A stretch of DNA of 64,000 nucleotides from Pinus tabuliformis (GCA_031772625.1 CM062815.1:119234989-119298988), one strand, 5' to 3'; counted from the stretch's first letter, positions 1 to 11,622 are shown. Notes: generated by a model from the letters alone, not told the origin. Numbers and translations are program-made.

Positions 1-360
1 TCTCAATCGATTCCAGAGCTTTGGCGATGAGAGTCTTGGTTCGCCAACTCTCTGCCTTTGTTCTAACAAACTGAGTTGCCCTCTTCGAGGGGGTGCCCGG
101 ATCCTTCATCCAATCAACCTCCTCTGCAATCTCCTCCTTCGTGCGTCCCTCTTCCGCCTGCTTAGCCTTGGCTTCCAGTTCAGCAACTTTATGTTTGTTC
201 TTAGTTTCTGTTCGGGTTTCATAGCCTCTCTTCGCCTCTTGAAGGTCCCGATTTGCAGCAGCACAACGACAATCTCCCGCTTCCATATCTAACTCTCTGT
301 GCTCCTCCCAGCTAATACACTTGCCGTTCACGGATGTGTGCTCGACACTATGATGAGAAA
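1..360 (-). CDS. partial open frame, unknown protein, runs off the left edge
   Basis: Read on the minus strand, the frame is open from about position 360 to the edge, more than 110 codons without a stop. The product is charged and rich in E, K, A and R (stretches such as EAKRGYETRTETKNKHKV and AELEAKAKQAEEGRTKEE), suggesting a helical or coiled-coil region. Just upstream, the minus strand reads ttttctccacag at about 361-372, a good plant 3' splice-acceptor pattern, so this may be an internal exon of a host gene. I do not recognise the family. It could also be the edge of another transposon. Composition is less AT-rich than in the decayed elements. Confidence 0.35.
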
Positions 361-906
361 CTGTGGAGAAAATAGGGTGTCTGCCCTCAGATTTATAGTG
401 TTTTCGTTTGTGAGCCCTCCTGAGGTTTGTCTTAATCCCGCTAGAAGTGTGAGTACTGTTGCAATAAATTTGATTGAGGTTCGCACAAGCAAGGCCGTTA
501 CAGGTCGAATTGGAATGAAAGTGGTTGCGCATCATCCAATTGAGATTATGCCAAGTGTCCTGTACGTTTGATCTGTTGCTATGGTTAATAGTGGTGTTTG
601 AAATACCCTGTTTGCCTGCATGTCTGGTCTTCCTATGCATTGCCTCGAGCCAACCCGCCTCTTTTGAGATCACCATAAATGTTATTGATGCCTCCCCATA
701 CGGATCCCTTCCATGTGTCTTAATTTTGATACTGCTGATGCTATATGCTCTGTGGTTCGATCTGTAATGATCACTCGTCTGGCTGGCCTGCCGCCGCCAG
801 GAATTCCACCGCCAGAGATGTCCTGTCATTCCGTTGCCTTGGTTATTATTGCTGCTTTTACCGGTATCATCAAACTTCCGGTAACGTAACCCGACCCCTT
901 CACCTG
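361..906. other. non-coding DNA between the edge frame and the LINE
   Basis: No coding potential is supported here. Part is presumably the LINE 3' UTR, which on the minus strand follows the stop at 907. I could not find a clear poly(A) run (poly-T on the plus strand) or a target-site duplication, so the exact LINE 3' end is unresolved. A possible splice acceptor lies at the left end of the stretch (minus strand, 361-372). Confidence 0.4.
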
Positions 907-1847
907 CTAGGTTGGATCGGCTTGGATTAAATCCTTCTCTGCCAGCTGTGCACATGCCACCTTGAGGATTGGGCAGTTTACCTCTTGCCAACAGCTGTCC
1001 AAAATTTTATTCAGGTTGTCAACACCATGGTTTGCCAAAAAGTCGGCCAACCCATTCGCCTTTCTTCTTATTGTTTGGAAAACCAAGCCTCTCATTTCTG
1101 CTATCAGCTCCGCTATACTTTCAGTGGCTTTAGCTAGCCTCCAATGTTTGGTGGCTTTACTGGCTCTTGTGCCTGCTTGTAAGCGTTTGGCCGCCGTGAT
1201 GGCCAAGGAAGAATCCCCTTCAACTATGACATTCCCTTGTCGAATTGTTCTTAGAATTTTCAAACCTTGCTCAAGCGCCGCAAACTCTGCTTCATTGTTG
1301 GTGCTTTCTCCAAGCGCCCTGCAGTAGATATGAACAATGTCACCAGCCTGATTGCGAATTGCGCCTCCGATACCTGCTGTTCCTGGGTTTCCCCTCGATG
1401 CCCCATCAAAATTCAATTTTAGGCCTCCCTCTGGCGGGCATTGCCATCTGAGGATTTGCGATGAAGGTTGTGACCTGTTTCCCCCAGTCGGTTGATTGCT
1501 GGAGGCCTCCAATTGAAAACTCTTCAATATGCGTAAGTCCTGATCCGAAGGTTTTTCATTCGGTTCTTCTTTACATTTTGTCTGTATGAGCTGTTTGATG
1601 TTAATTGTGATTGATTCTTTTGCACATTCTATGTTTCTGACTTCCTCCTGAAATATCCTTCGATTCCGCTCTTTCCATATTGTCCATAAGATAAAGCCTG
1701 GGGCGCACTTCCATATACTTTCTACTCTTCGAATTCTAGAAAAGTTTCTCCTCCATTTGATGATGGTTCCCTGAATGGAGTCTTTGTCCCAATTAGAAGC
1801 TCCAAGAACTTCTTCCATCCAGTGCCAAAGCTGGGAAGCCCATTCAC
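907..1847 (-). pseudogene. LINE ORF2 C-terminus: RNase H domain
   Basis: This is the 3' end of ORF2, now in a different frame from the RT part. RNase H signatures are visible in order: NFDGASRGNPG (first Asp), NNEAEFAALEQGL (Glu), VEGDSSLA (second Asp) and KANGLADFLANHG (last Asp). The spacing fits the plant-type RNase H fused to plant L1 elements, where it would remove RNA from RNA-DNA hybrids. The preceding residues (SQLWHWMEEVLGASNWD) belong to the post-RT linker. Reading must shift frame at about 1848-1853, most simply after a single-base indel, so this domain could not be made with the RT today. Confidence 0.85.
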
Positions 1848-3548
1848 AGGATTAAAAAGATGATTCATTGTTTCCGCCGCCTCCAACCACATAGGACACC
1901 TAGAAGGTCCCCTGAACCCTTTTTTCAATAAGTTTTCCCAAGTTAGAGTTTTCTTCTGCATAAGAAGCCATAGAAAAGTTCTAACCTTCGGCCATTGAAG
2001 ACTGTCCCATACTTTATCGGTCCAGGGCACTATATCAGGCTGCTCTTCCCTCTCTATGATACTCCTGGCTTCTTTCAGGGTGAAATCACCGTTTCCTTTC
2101 GGCCCCCATCTAAGCTTATCATTTTCAGCGGCAATTCGGATTTTTCTTTTGAGGATTTGTTGATTTAAAGCTTGAATGGTTTCCTGAATGTCTTCGTTGT
2201 GGGTAGAGTTGAAAACTGTCCATTCCCGCCAATCCGGGTCTTCACTGGTTGGGTTCCAGTATTGATTGACTCTGAATTTGCCCTCATTTTGATTGTTTTG
2301 CTTCACGGGTAGAAGTTGAGGGGTTTCCAGTTTCGGGGACTGCTGCCAGGCGTCCTCCCAGAAGAGTGCTTGATTTCCATTTCGTATCTCCCAGAAGCTA
2401 TAGTCCTGAACAATACTTCTATTGTCTTTGGCATGGTTCCATATTGGCGATCCGTTGGGAGCGTCCTGCATTCTTATAAGTTCTAGAGTAGTGCTATTCG
2501 GCATATACTTTTCCTTCCAATGAATGGCCCATGGTAGGCTTGTGTCAGAGACCCATTTCCACCATATTTTGGCCCCGCAGATTCTGTTTACCACTGAGGG
2601 ATCAACCAAATTTAGACCCCCCCTATCCTTAGGTTTACACAGTTTCTGCCAAGCAACCAAAGACCATTTTTTCTTTTCACTGTTTCCACTCCATAAAAAG
2701 GAGCGCTGGATGATTCTCATTTGATTTAAGATTCCTTTTGGAGCAGGAAGAATTGATAGCATATACTGAGGGATAGCCTGCAAGACCACTTTTGTTAGTA
2801 TTAATCTACCTGCGAAATTCAAAGCCCTGTTAGTCCAATGTTTGCACTTCCTTTCCATACTGGCTAGGACTTTCTCCCAATGAACCTTTTGCCAAGGTTT
2901 GAGAGTAAGAGGGGCACCAAGATATCTTGAAGGTAAGGAGCCAATTTTGAACCCCAGAAGCCTAGACAGATGAGATTGGATAGCCTGATGCGTGTTGAAG
3001 AAGAAAATGGTGGATTTGGAAAAATTAATCTCCATTCCCGAAGCTTTGCTAAAAAGATTGAGAATGTCTCTGAAAGCTAAAGCTTCTTTTACTGTTGGAG
3101 TACCATGTAACATGGTATCATCCACAAACTGTTGATGAGTTGTGGCTGGAATGGATCTGATAGGTTGCAGACCTCTAATTTGACCCTCTGTTTTTTTCTT
3201 GGCAATTAATCTGCTTAGGCCTTCCATTAGAATGACAAACAAGAATGGGGACAGGGGATCCCCCTGTCTGATGCCTCTGGAAGGGCTGAAGGGAGCAGAA
3301 GGGGCGCCATTCACAAGGATAGAGTATCTAGGAGATTTTATGAGGGCTAAAACCCATTTGATCCATTGTCTACTGAAACCAAAAGCTTCTAAAACTGCTT
3401 CCAGGTAAGACCAACTTACCTTGTCATAAGCTTTGGAAATATCTAACTGCATGAGCATTCCAGCTTCTTTCCGCGAATGAAGTGAGTGAATCATCTCCTG
3501 TGCAAGCAGAATATTGTCTAGAATTTGCCTACCTTCCACGTAGCCAGA
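1848..3548 (-). pseudogene. LINE ORF2 central part: reverse transcriptase fingers-palm to zf-RVT
   Basis: In the same frame as the upstream endonuclease/RT start but separated from it by one stop. RT motifs are clear: QLDISKAYDKVSWSYLEAVL (motif A Asp), SRGIRQGDPLSPFLFVILMEGL (motif B, abridged at both ends), QFVDDTMLHG (motif C, FVDD) and SRYLGAPLTLK after the palm. Towards the end, KVWDSLQWPKVRTFLWLLMQ and the following Cys-rich stretch match the zinc-binding region usual after RT in plant LINEs. The first codons here (SGYVEGRQILDN) follow directly on the TAG, indicating a point nonsense mutation rather than a deletion. Confidence 0.9.
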
Positions 3549-5213
3549 CTATTCTGGCGAGATGATACCAGGGAGGATAGCCTTCAGCCTATTGGCTATG
3601 ACCTTAGAAATGATCTTGTAGATGACATTGCAGAGGGCTATGGGTCTGAATTTTTCTAGTGTGTTAGCTTCCTCCACTTTGGGTATAAGAGCAATGAAAG
3701 TTGAGTTTAGAGATTTTAGGATCATTTTGGATCGTCTCAAATCTTCCACGATCTCCCAAATGTCTTGCTTTACAATGTTCCAGCAGGCTTTATAGAAGTT
3801 GATGGTAAATCCATCCGGTCCAGGAGCTTTGTCGCTAGGCATGCTCCTAACTGCCTCCTCGACTTCTTCCATAGTGATTGTTCTTCTTAGGGCCCAGTTC
3901 TGATCCTCTGTGATGGTTTTAGGTATGACATTGGTAATTTCTTTGATGGCTTCCTCTCTGTTGATCCCTGGTTCTTGCGCTATGAAGCTGAAGTGATCCA
4001 ATAGGGAGGCTGATATCTCGTTGTGATTTCTAAGGAGTTCTCCCTCACTGTTTTTTAGTTCTAGGATTTTGTTGGCACTTTTGTAGTCCATGGCTGATCT
4101 ATGGAAGAACTTAGTATTTTGCTCCCCTTCCTTCAACCAAAGGATTCTTGATTTCTGCTTCCATAATGATTCTTCCTGCTTGCATCTATTGTGCCATTGT
4201 TGAGTAAGCTCTTTTTCTTGTTCACAGGTTTCTTCATTTCTGTAGCCTGCCGCACCATCCTTGTGAATTTGTTCCAGCTTGTTTTCGATGATAGCTTTCT
4301 CCTGAAAGATATTTCCGAATACTTTTTTATTCCAGTCCTTTAATCTCATTTTGATGTTTTTTAGTTTCTTTTGAAGATTGAACATTTTGGATCCTTCTTC
4401 ATCTAAAGGTTCTGACCACCATTTTTCCACCACTGTGAGGAAGTTGGGGTGTTCTATCCAGAACTTTTCGAACCTGAAGGGTTTGTTCCTGGGGGTACCC
4501 TGAAGCTCAACAGCTAGTGAGATCGGCCAGTGGTCCGACCCTCCACTTGGGAGGATGTTCGACTCAACTACCGTTCCATCTAAAATTAAGCTTTCCGAGA
4601 CTAAGAAACGATCCAGTCTGGATGATATTAGCCTTTCACCCCCCCTTCTGTTGTTCCATGTGAATTTACCACTCTTAGGGTATACATCTACCATTCTTGC
4701 ATTATCAATGAAACTTATGAAAGCCTCCGCATCCCTGTTTAGTTTTCTGAGGCCTCCTTTTTTCTCCAGGAGGGAGGTGATCATGTTGAAATCTCCCCCC
4801 AATATGTATTTAGCATCAGGGTGCCTTTCTATAAATTTGGATAAAGACGCTAGGAAACTAGTCTTGTCTTCTAACTTCTGAGGACTATAGACATTGCTGC
4901 ATAGGAAAGATATAGAATTACCTGTAGGTTGCACTTCCAGTGCTAAGTAGTTTTTGCTTGCTTCAATTGTTAGAATCTGGTATCTCCTTGTGTCCCAGAA
5001 GGTAGCTAAGCCCCCTTCTCGCCCTTGGCTTTCGATCTCTAGGACTTCAAAATTTCTTCCCAACTTAACTCGTAGCTGATCTATGATGAACCGATTACAT
5101 TTGGTCTCTTGTAGAAACACCATATCTGGGTTGTATTTTTGCATCTGCCTCTTCAGAATCCTCTGTTTGGCCTGGCTGTTGATCCCCCTTGCGTTCCATG
5201 ATACAATCTTCAT
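3549..5213 (-). pseudogene. LINE ORF2 N-terminus: AP-type endonuclease and start of RT
   Basis: The frame opens with MKIVSWNARGIN, the usual start of LINE endonucleases. Catalytic residues of the exonuclease-endonuclease-phosphatase fold are present: WN near residue 6, FLQETK (Glu), ILGGDFNM (Asp and Asn), SSRLDRFLV and GGSDHWPI (Asp-His). This enzyme nicks target DNA for target-primed reverse transcription. The RT domain begins near residue 470 (DKAPGPDGFTINFYK, FRPIALCNVIYKIISK) and is cut by TAG at 3549-3551. The ATG at 5211-5213 lies 2 nt after the ORF1 stop, which supports this start. Confidence 0.93.
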
Positions 5214-5215
5214 AT

Positions 5216-6949
5216 TTAAACAATCATTTGGAAGGACGGGTAATCACTTAACTGCCTAATCTTACCTGCGTTGAACAACATCTCTCCAAGCTCCTGTAGA
5301 CGTTCTCCGCTTGACTTGCGGCCTCTACGGCGTTTGTGCCTCGAGCCAGAGGTTTTTCCCAGTATTGCTTTGTAGTGTGGGCTGCTTCCTTTGATGATGC
5401 CTAACTTTCTCTTCTGTTTCTCTATTACTGCATTCTGCCGTGCAATGAAGAGGTCATTGACCTTCCTGATTTCTTCCTCCGGTACTGCTTCAATCCCTTT
5501 GGCTCTCCAGCTTTCTACAATCGCCGTAAGGTCCATTCCTTCCATAGCTAGGGTCTCTTCCAGCTCCAGATCCTCACTTCCCGCTTCACTCGTTAACATC
5601 TCTATTTCTTCGTCCGTTTCTGCTATTATATCCTGCATGTGGATTTCACCATTGAATTCTCCTTCCACGGTTCCTTTCCCTGTTGGTTCTTCCTGTTCTT
5701 CTTGCCCTGCCTCCACATTAGGTATATTTTGCTTTTCCTCCGAGTCAGTCTCAAGATCTAGGATCTCAAAGGGGTTACTGAAGTAGTTTCTTTCTGTGCT
5801 ACCTTTATTAGTCCTTCTTCTATTGGCGCGCTGCCTGTTCTTTGGTTTGGTGAAGTTGTTCTTGTCTTTGTTGTTTTGTATTTTCTCGTCTTCTGCCTCC
5901 CTTCTATTCAGTGGATAGTCCCTTACCAGATGCCCATGCTCGTGGCATTTCCGACACCTGAAAGGTATTTTCTCATAGTCTAAAGCCTGAAAGTATTCCT
6001 CATCCCTGTACTCGAGGCATAAACCTTCATGTAGTGCTCCGGACACATCCAGTTCCACACAGATTTTAGCGTAGGAGGTATATCTTTTCTGCATGGTTGC
6101 CTCCGAGGCTTTAACAAAGGTGCCTAGCTTATCCCCTATTTGCTTTAAGGCATTCAATCCCCAATAATCTATTGGGAGAGAAAAAAGTCTGATCCAGACC
6201 GGTACTTGAGTGAAAGATTCCTTTTCCGGGACGAAGTTTGGCTTCCAAGGTCTCATGTACAAGCCTGCTGCTGCTAGAAAATAAGGGCCACCTTCGAAGA
6301 CTCTGTCTTTATCTTCTAGACTTGTAAAGACTACTGTGAAAAATCCTTTAGCCCCCAGATGCAACTGCACATCTCCTTTCGGCTTCCACTGCTGTCTTAT
6401 CCATTGGCACAGAGTCCTTTCAGACGGCCAGACTCCCATAAATTTACAAATGATGGCATGTTCAGCCATGTGCTCCCTGTAGGCCTGGATTTCAGGGTCA
6501 GTGATTGTCACCCGTAGGTTGTCTTTTTTCTTGGGCTTGCATGCATTGCTGGTCATAGGGGTCCTGTTGGGGTTCGCGCTGGACTCCCCCTCCTTCTCCG
6601 GTTGGACCTCGCTTTTGTTTTTTGGCTCTTTGTCTTCTTTAGGTCGTTCCTCCTCGTTTTCTGAGGGTTGAAACTTTGCGGCCGTTTTGTCTTTTGTGTC
6701 TTCTCGGTTCTGCTTCTCTTTATTCCTGACTTCTGAGGTGTTTTCTATCTTGTCAGGCATCATTGGTGTCTTTTCCTTGTTTTTTCTGCCATTCTGCATC
6801 TTGCTGTTCATTCCCTCTATTCTGACTCCTTCTTTCATTTTTTGTTGCTGTTTCTGCATGACAATCTGCTTAAACGTTGGGGTCCCACTGGACCCCTCTG
6901 CTCCCATCCAGTCCGACAGCAATTGCCCCTTTCGAAACAATGCTGCCAA
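5216..6949 (-). CDS. LINE ORF1, DUF4283/zinc-knuckle RNA-binding protein
   Basis: An intact 577-residue frame. The N-terminal 130 residues are low-complexity, K/E/N-rich and probably disordered. A DUF4283-type domain follows (from about ICKFMGVWPSERTL through WIRLFSLPIDYWG), then a zinc knuckle CRKCHEHGHLVRDYPL near residues 335-350, a basic stretch and an acidic C-terminal region. Plant L1 ORF1 proteins of this layout bind element RNA. The last knuckle cysteine is replaced by tyrosine (RDYPL where RDCPL is usual), so this copy may not bind zinc. The TAA at 5216-5218 almost abuts ORF2. Confidence 0.9.
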   Translation of the reverse strand: MAALFRKGQLLSDWMGAEGSSGTPTFKQIVMQKQQQKMKEGVRIEGMNSKMQNGRKNKEKTPMMPDKIENTSEVRNKEKQNREDTKDKTAAKFQPSENEEERPKEDKEPKNKSEVQPEKEGESSANPNRTPMTSNACKPKKKDNLRVTITDPEIQAYREHMAEHAIICKFMGVWPSERTLCQWIRQQWKPKGDVQLHLGAKGFFTVVFTSLEDKDRVFEGGPYFLAAAGLYMRPWKPNFVPEKESFTQVPVWIRLFSLPIDYWGLNALKQIGDKLGTFVKASEATMQKRYTSYAKICVELDVSGALHEGLCLEYRDEEYFQALDYEKIPFRCRKCHEHGHLVRDYPLNRREAEDEKIQNNKDKNNFTKPKNRQRANRRRTNKGSTERNYFSNPFEILDLETDSEEKQNIPNVEAGQEEQEEPTGKGTVEGEFNGEIHMQDIIAETDEEIEMLTSEAGSEDLELEETLAMEGMDLTAIVESWRAKGIEAVPEEEIRKVNDLFIARQNAVIEKQKRKLGIIKGSSPHYKAILGKTSGSRHKRRRGRKSSGERLQELGEMLFNAGKIRQLSDYPSFQMIV

Positions 6950-7060
6950 TCTGAATCTGTGGTATTCCAGCCTTGTCTCAAGCGCTGGATCGCATAAACC
7001 CTAGCTCTCAGCTCCCACTCTTCACTCTCCTCACTTGCTGCATCCTACATTCGTTTAAAC

Positions 7061-8429
7061 TTTTCACAAATTGCTTGAATTTCAACTTGAAGGTGGTATA
7101 TGTTTAAAACAAAGGCTTCTTTTTTTTGGTCTCAAAATAGAGTATGTTTGCTTTTTCAAAACATAATGTATTTGGCTCAAAAGAGACACCACTTTGTATG
7201 GTTAGTTTGGGGACATATGATATTCAGGTCATAAGTATTAAAATAGGACATAATAAGCCGGAGTATTAGGAGAATTATGGTAGTGAAGTATTGGTAACAT
7301 ATAATAACATGTTTTAGTGAGGTGATGTAGTAATGATAAGATAGATGAAGTAATGGGTAATGATATGATAATAGGTTTTATGATAAAAGTTGATAATGAA
7401 GTAGTGTATAATAATGGGTTTTAATGAAGTGATGAAGAAATAATAAGATAGAGGAAAATACAGTTGGTTTATTGAAATCATAAGCAGGATAAATGAAAAT
7501 GAAAATGAAATAGGATATTATTTGAGTTTGGTTTTATTAAATAATGCTTTAATTATTGTAAAAGAGTTAGAACAAGGTTTTTGTTAAGTTGAAAGTCAAA
7601 TTTTGAAAAAATTGGGGATTACTGACTACCAATTTTTTTTAGAATAAGTATAAGATATAAGAAGTAGGCATTTAAAATGTATTATCATTGATCTTTAATT
7701 TAAGAGTCTCGACAAATTTTAAAACATTGAAAATTCTTAGCAGACTTTTGATACTATGGATGTAGTGTTGTCTTAGGATTCAATTGCTTGTGACCTTCAA
7801 ACCTTCATTTGTATTCTAATAATCTTGTTTTGTGCTTTCTTGATAGGTACATATATGTTTCCAATTGAAAAGGATATTAATGATATTGCTTTTGTAGGAC
7901 TAATTCTGTAGCAACTTGAATTAATCTTGGAGCAATCTTGGACTAATCTTTGGCTTTGTAGGAGTAGATGATCTTTTGGCCTTCTTTTCACTTTAATTTG
8001 AATTAGAAATGAGCTTCTTGTATACTTCAAAATATAACATTGTTTTTTTAACTGGAAATATAATGTTTTTGTACAAACTTATACATAGTAATATTTGAGC
8101 CTCTTGACAAGAACTAAATGGGACGTGTTCAACTTGTAAAAATCCTATTTAGATCAAAAAATTATCTTCATAGGGAATCATTGATAGTTTTGAACAAATA
8201 TGAAAATCACCTAGTAGTTTTTTTTATTAAGGTTTTTCATTGGCCAATTTCTTGGTATTTTAACAAAAAATTGAATTTAAATTATGCAACGAACCTAGAT
8301 TTTCACAAATAAAATTTTCTCTCTTCTTTTTTCATACATGTTTTGTTATTTTTTCTTGAAAAGTAAATTCAGGATGGAAGAGGGATAGGGGTATCATTTC
8401 CTTTACCCACAACTCGCATCATGTTCTAC
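7061..8429. other. AT-rich non-coding DNA, 3' flank of element F
   Basis: No supported gene. The sequence is strongly AT-rich and on the minus strand lies downstream of the element F pol, so part is probably F 3' untranslated or LTR sequence. A weak repeat with a period near 107 bp is visible: the gttttagtgaggtgatg segment at 7311 resembles gttttaatgaagtgatg at 7418, each followed by an ataagatag motif. The LINE 5' junction lies at about 7030-7080, but no TSD is recognised. Confidence 0.4.
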
Positions 8430-9480
8430 TAGAATATTAGGGAAATAAAATCATCTCGATTGATAGGTTTGCTATAGAGTTTCAGTTTATGGCCACTGAC
8501 CACAAAAGAAACTCTTACTTCATCCACCATATTTATCTTTACAAACCCATTGTCAAAGACTTCTTCCACCTCATAAGGATGAAGCTAGTGAGTGGTGAAC
8601 TTGCCTTCGAAGTCCTTAAACTTGGAATAAAAAAGAAAGGCCCAATCACCAACTGTAAATTACATTTTCTTTATAAACTTATGATGACATCTTGTCCTTT
8701 TTTGTTGGATTAAGGTGGTCTATTGTAAAGCTTCTTGCATAAGTTCATATAACTTATTCAACTACATAATTCCTTATTTTGTTCCTTTATTGGATCAAAT
8801 CCTAGTTTAGCTACTAATCTGAATGTTTGAACTTGAAACTGAATGGGAAGAAGAAATTGCTTACCATAGAATATCTCATAAGGAGTAAAGCTGGTAGTAC
8901 TGTACTAAGTTGTTCTATAAGCCCATAAAGCTTCTAAAAGTATTTTTGACCAATCTTTCTGATGGAGTTGGATTGTCTTGGTCACAATTGTCTCCTAAAT
9001 CTTGTTGATTGACTCCGCTTGACCATTGGTTTGTGGATGATAGAAAGTATAATTCCAATGTTTTATTTTATACTTTTCCACTATTCCTTGCATAAATTTA
9101 GAGGTAAATTGGGCTTCTTGGTTAGTGACAGTTTCTCTTAGCACTCCAAATCTGATGAAAATCTCTTCAAAGAGGAAATTAACTATTGCTTGTTATGTTG
9201 CTCTACCTAATGTTTTTGCTTCTACCCATTATAAAACCTATGAAATCAAGAGCCCATTTTTCAAAAGTCTCCAAAAGAACTTGTGGTTGTAGGGACATTT
9301 CCTCAAAATCTACTGGTTGGGCCATCCGTTGACAACTATAACAAGTTTTGACATATTGTCACACATCTTTGAAAAGACTTGGCAAGTAATATCCTAGATG
9401 AAGTACTTTGTAAGCTTTTATCTTATTTGAAAAATGTCCACCACAAGGTTCATCATGACAACCTTCTAAAATATTTAAAA
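8430..9480 (-). pseudogene. Ty3/gypsy element F: integrase relic
   Basis: Minus-strand translation with several stops and shifts shows the integrase order: a zinc-binding region near 9330-9410 (LHLGYY then CYSCQRMA), a core piece near 8900-9120 (FIRFGVLRETVTNQEAQFTS, HWNYTFYHPQTNGQAESINK, ALWAYRTT) and the C-terminal stretch near 8430-8680 (FYSKFKDFEGKF, PYEVEEVFDNGFVKI, GHKLKLYSKPINRDDFI). The same segments occur in element B, so F and B belong to one lineage. Integrase inserts the cDNA into the genome; this copy cannot be functional. Confidence 0.8.
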
Positions 9481-9719
9481 CCTCATCTTCTCTAACTCAT
9501 CTTCTAATTATAAAATTAGGCCTTGCATAGAAAAATCTCCTTTAATCCATGAATATCTAGCACTTTATTTAATTATTTAATTATTTTGGTGTTGTGGCGG
9601 TAATTTTCTAGAATATAAATAATTTGTTATATCTACAAACCATGGGGTTTTAATAGATATGGTAAATAAATATTCATCTACAAAATTATAGGAAATTGTA
9701 TCAATCTCACAAGGATTAT

Positions 9720-10722
9720 TAAGGTGTGAAAGAAAAATTCCCACTTAATTTTCCCTTTTAGGTTGATCTATGAAGATGATATTGAATTATTGCAGCAATA
9801 ATAATCATCTTGATATTCTACCACTAGTACTGGATTTGTTGATAAAAAAACCTAATGGTAGAATTATTTGTATGGATAAAGACCGTGTAGCCAGTGATAT
9901 AGTGTTGAAATATATTGACTGCATGGTACAAATACCGACATCTCTTTTTCAGTGATAGTATAATTTAGCTCAGTAGGAGCTATATTTTAACTAATAAAAA
10001 ATAGATAGTGTAGGTCTTAAGATTCTCTTTTTTACCTAATAATAATTCTATTGTAGTGTCAAATGCATTTGTAGAGAAATGGAATGACAAAATCCAATTA
10101 AGCCCTCTTAGTACTAGTGTTGTAAACAACTTTTCTGTAAGTTTTTTAAAGGTAGTTCAACAATCAACATCCCAATAGAATTCAAAATCTTTAGTAAGAA
10201 CCTTAAACAATGCTAGGATTATTTTACTAAAATGTTCTATGAATCGATGATAATAACCTGCATATCCTAGGGAAATTCTGACATCGCATTGACTTAATGG
10301 TATGGGCAATTTAACAATGGCTTCAACTTTAGTTGGATCTACTATTGTATCTACAAAAGATACATGATGTCCCAATACAATCCCTTCCATTAGAAACATA
10401 TAACATTTCTCATTTCTAAGAGCTTGATAGGTGTCTATGCGTCTTATCAATACTTTTTCTAAGTTAATGAAAGCTTCATCAAAATAATTTCCATATACCG
10501 AAAAGTGATCCATGTATACTTCTACACATTCATGTATCCAATCAACAAATATAGCTAATACTGATCTTTGGAATGTAGTTGGTACCTTGTAAAATCCAAA
10601 GGGTATGACCTTATAGGCATATGTACCCTGGTGACATGTGAAATTGTCTTGATATTCTAAAGCTATCTTTATTTGATCGTAGCCACTAAATCTTTATAGG
10701 AAAGAGAAATACCCTTTCCTAG
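9720..10722 (-). pseudogene. Ty3/gypsy element F: reverse transcriptase and RNase H relic
   Basis: Minus-strand reading from 10722 gives RT sequence from about motif B onward (FSGYDQIKIALEYQDNFTC, YKVIPFGFYKVPTTFQRS, then an open frame 10513-10157 with KVLIRRIDTYQALRNEKC, GIVLGHHVSFVDTIVDPTKV and LGYAGYYHRFIEHFSK). RNase H follows at about 10150-9720 (HYITGYTVFIHTNNSTIRF, abridged). The RT N-terminal half is missing because element G interrupts at 10723. Substitutions at conserved sites (LGYAGYY for LGLTGYY) and stops show long decay. Confidence 0.8.
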
Positions 10723-11241
10723 TGTTGTGGCCACAAATATCACCCTATTAAAACATGCTCAGATAGCAAATTTTAAATGGGTCCCCTTGAAGCTGGATTT
10801 TTCACTTCCCCGAATGATCTGCTTTCATCTCAGAAACTCTAACTCTATGCCGGGTTAACCCTTCAATTCTTAATGGTCAAGACCTCCCCTTGAAAATATC
10901 TCTGCAACATGATTTATTTATAACCTGCACTCTCGTTCCCTCATCGGACCTTTCTCAATCCTCATAAGTGTCTCTGGAAAAATAGGCCTGCATATATAAT
11001 CGCCCCTACCCTTACTATGGTCGTTCGTGCACTTAACGCACAAAAACCATCTATAGCACCTTATTTGCCTTCATAACTCTTTATGGCTGAAGTGATTCGT
11101 AAAGCATACATGAATCATCCCTTTTCGCTCATTGCACTTCGCCTTGATCAAAGGGCGAAGGCTGTTTTATCATGAATGAATAAGAGCGATGCGAGTAAGT
11201 CCTCCACCGCATCGCAAATTGCTAATCGGCCAAGCCCAAAG

Positions 11242-11252
11242 CTATATATAAA
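11242..11252 (+). promoter_or_regulatory. TATA-like box 1 in LTR G
   Basis: The sequence ctatatataaa followed by gggcgcat lies in the U3-like part of the LTR, upstream of the duplicated ggacccga/cgggtccg motifs. It is a plausible TATA box. Inference from sequence only. Confidence 0.4.
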
Positions 11253-11307
11253 GGGCGCATAAATATTTTGGACCCGACGACCATATTAACAAAGGTATAT
11301 TATGTTT

Positions 11308-11545
11308 CGGGTCCGGGACCCATCACTCATCGCTATCGGCAGGGTCCAGAATCCATGTATATGGCGCACCATAACCACCCGGACCCGCCGATGATTATAA
11401 AACTGGGCGCATTAATTTTCAAGTCCGGCCTTATGGCCGGATACACAGGTTTTTCGCTTATATCCTTATGTTTCCAGAAAAACATTGAAGTTGGGGTCTT
11501 CCAAAGGGAAGGGTAACATTGTGGACCCGAATGGATTTATGAACC

Positions 11546-11622
<77 letters not shown>

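Larger units (their letters stand above)
907..7060 (-). mobile_element. L1-type non-LTR retrotransposon (LINE), nearly full length
   Basis: In element order there is a GC-richer leader (about 7060-6950), ORF1 with a DUF4283-like domain and zinc knuckle (6949-5216), then ORF2 with apurinic-type endonuclease, reverse transcriptase and RNase H (5213-907). The ORF1 stop and ORF2 start are only 2 nt apart (TAA-AT-ATG), compatible with reinitiation. Plant L1 elements with a terminal RNase H are an established group. Damage is light: one TAG at 3549-3551 and one frameshift near 1848-1853. The 5' end is approximate, and no poly(A) tail or TSD was found. Confidence 0.9.

Noticed and set aside
8118..8713. 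Plus-strand ORFs at 8118-8312 and 8489-8713
   Set aside because: The 8489 frame is antisense to the integrase C-terminus of F, and the 8118 frame is short AT-rich sequence without features.
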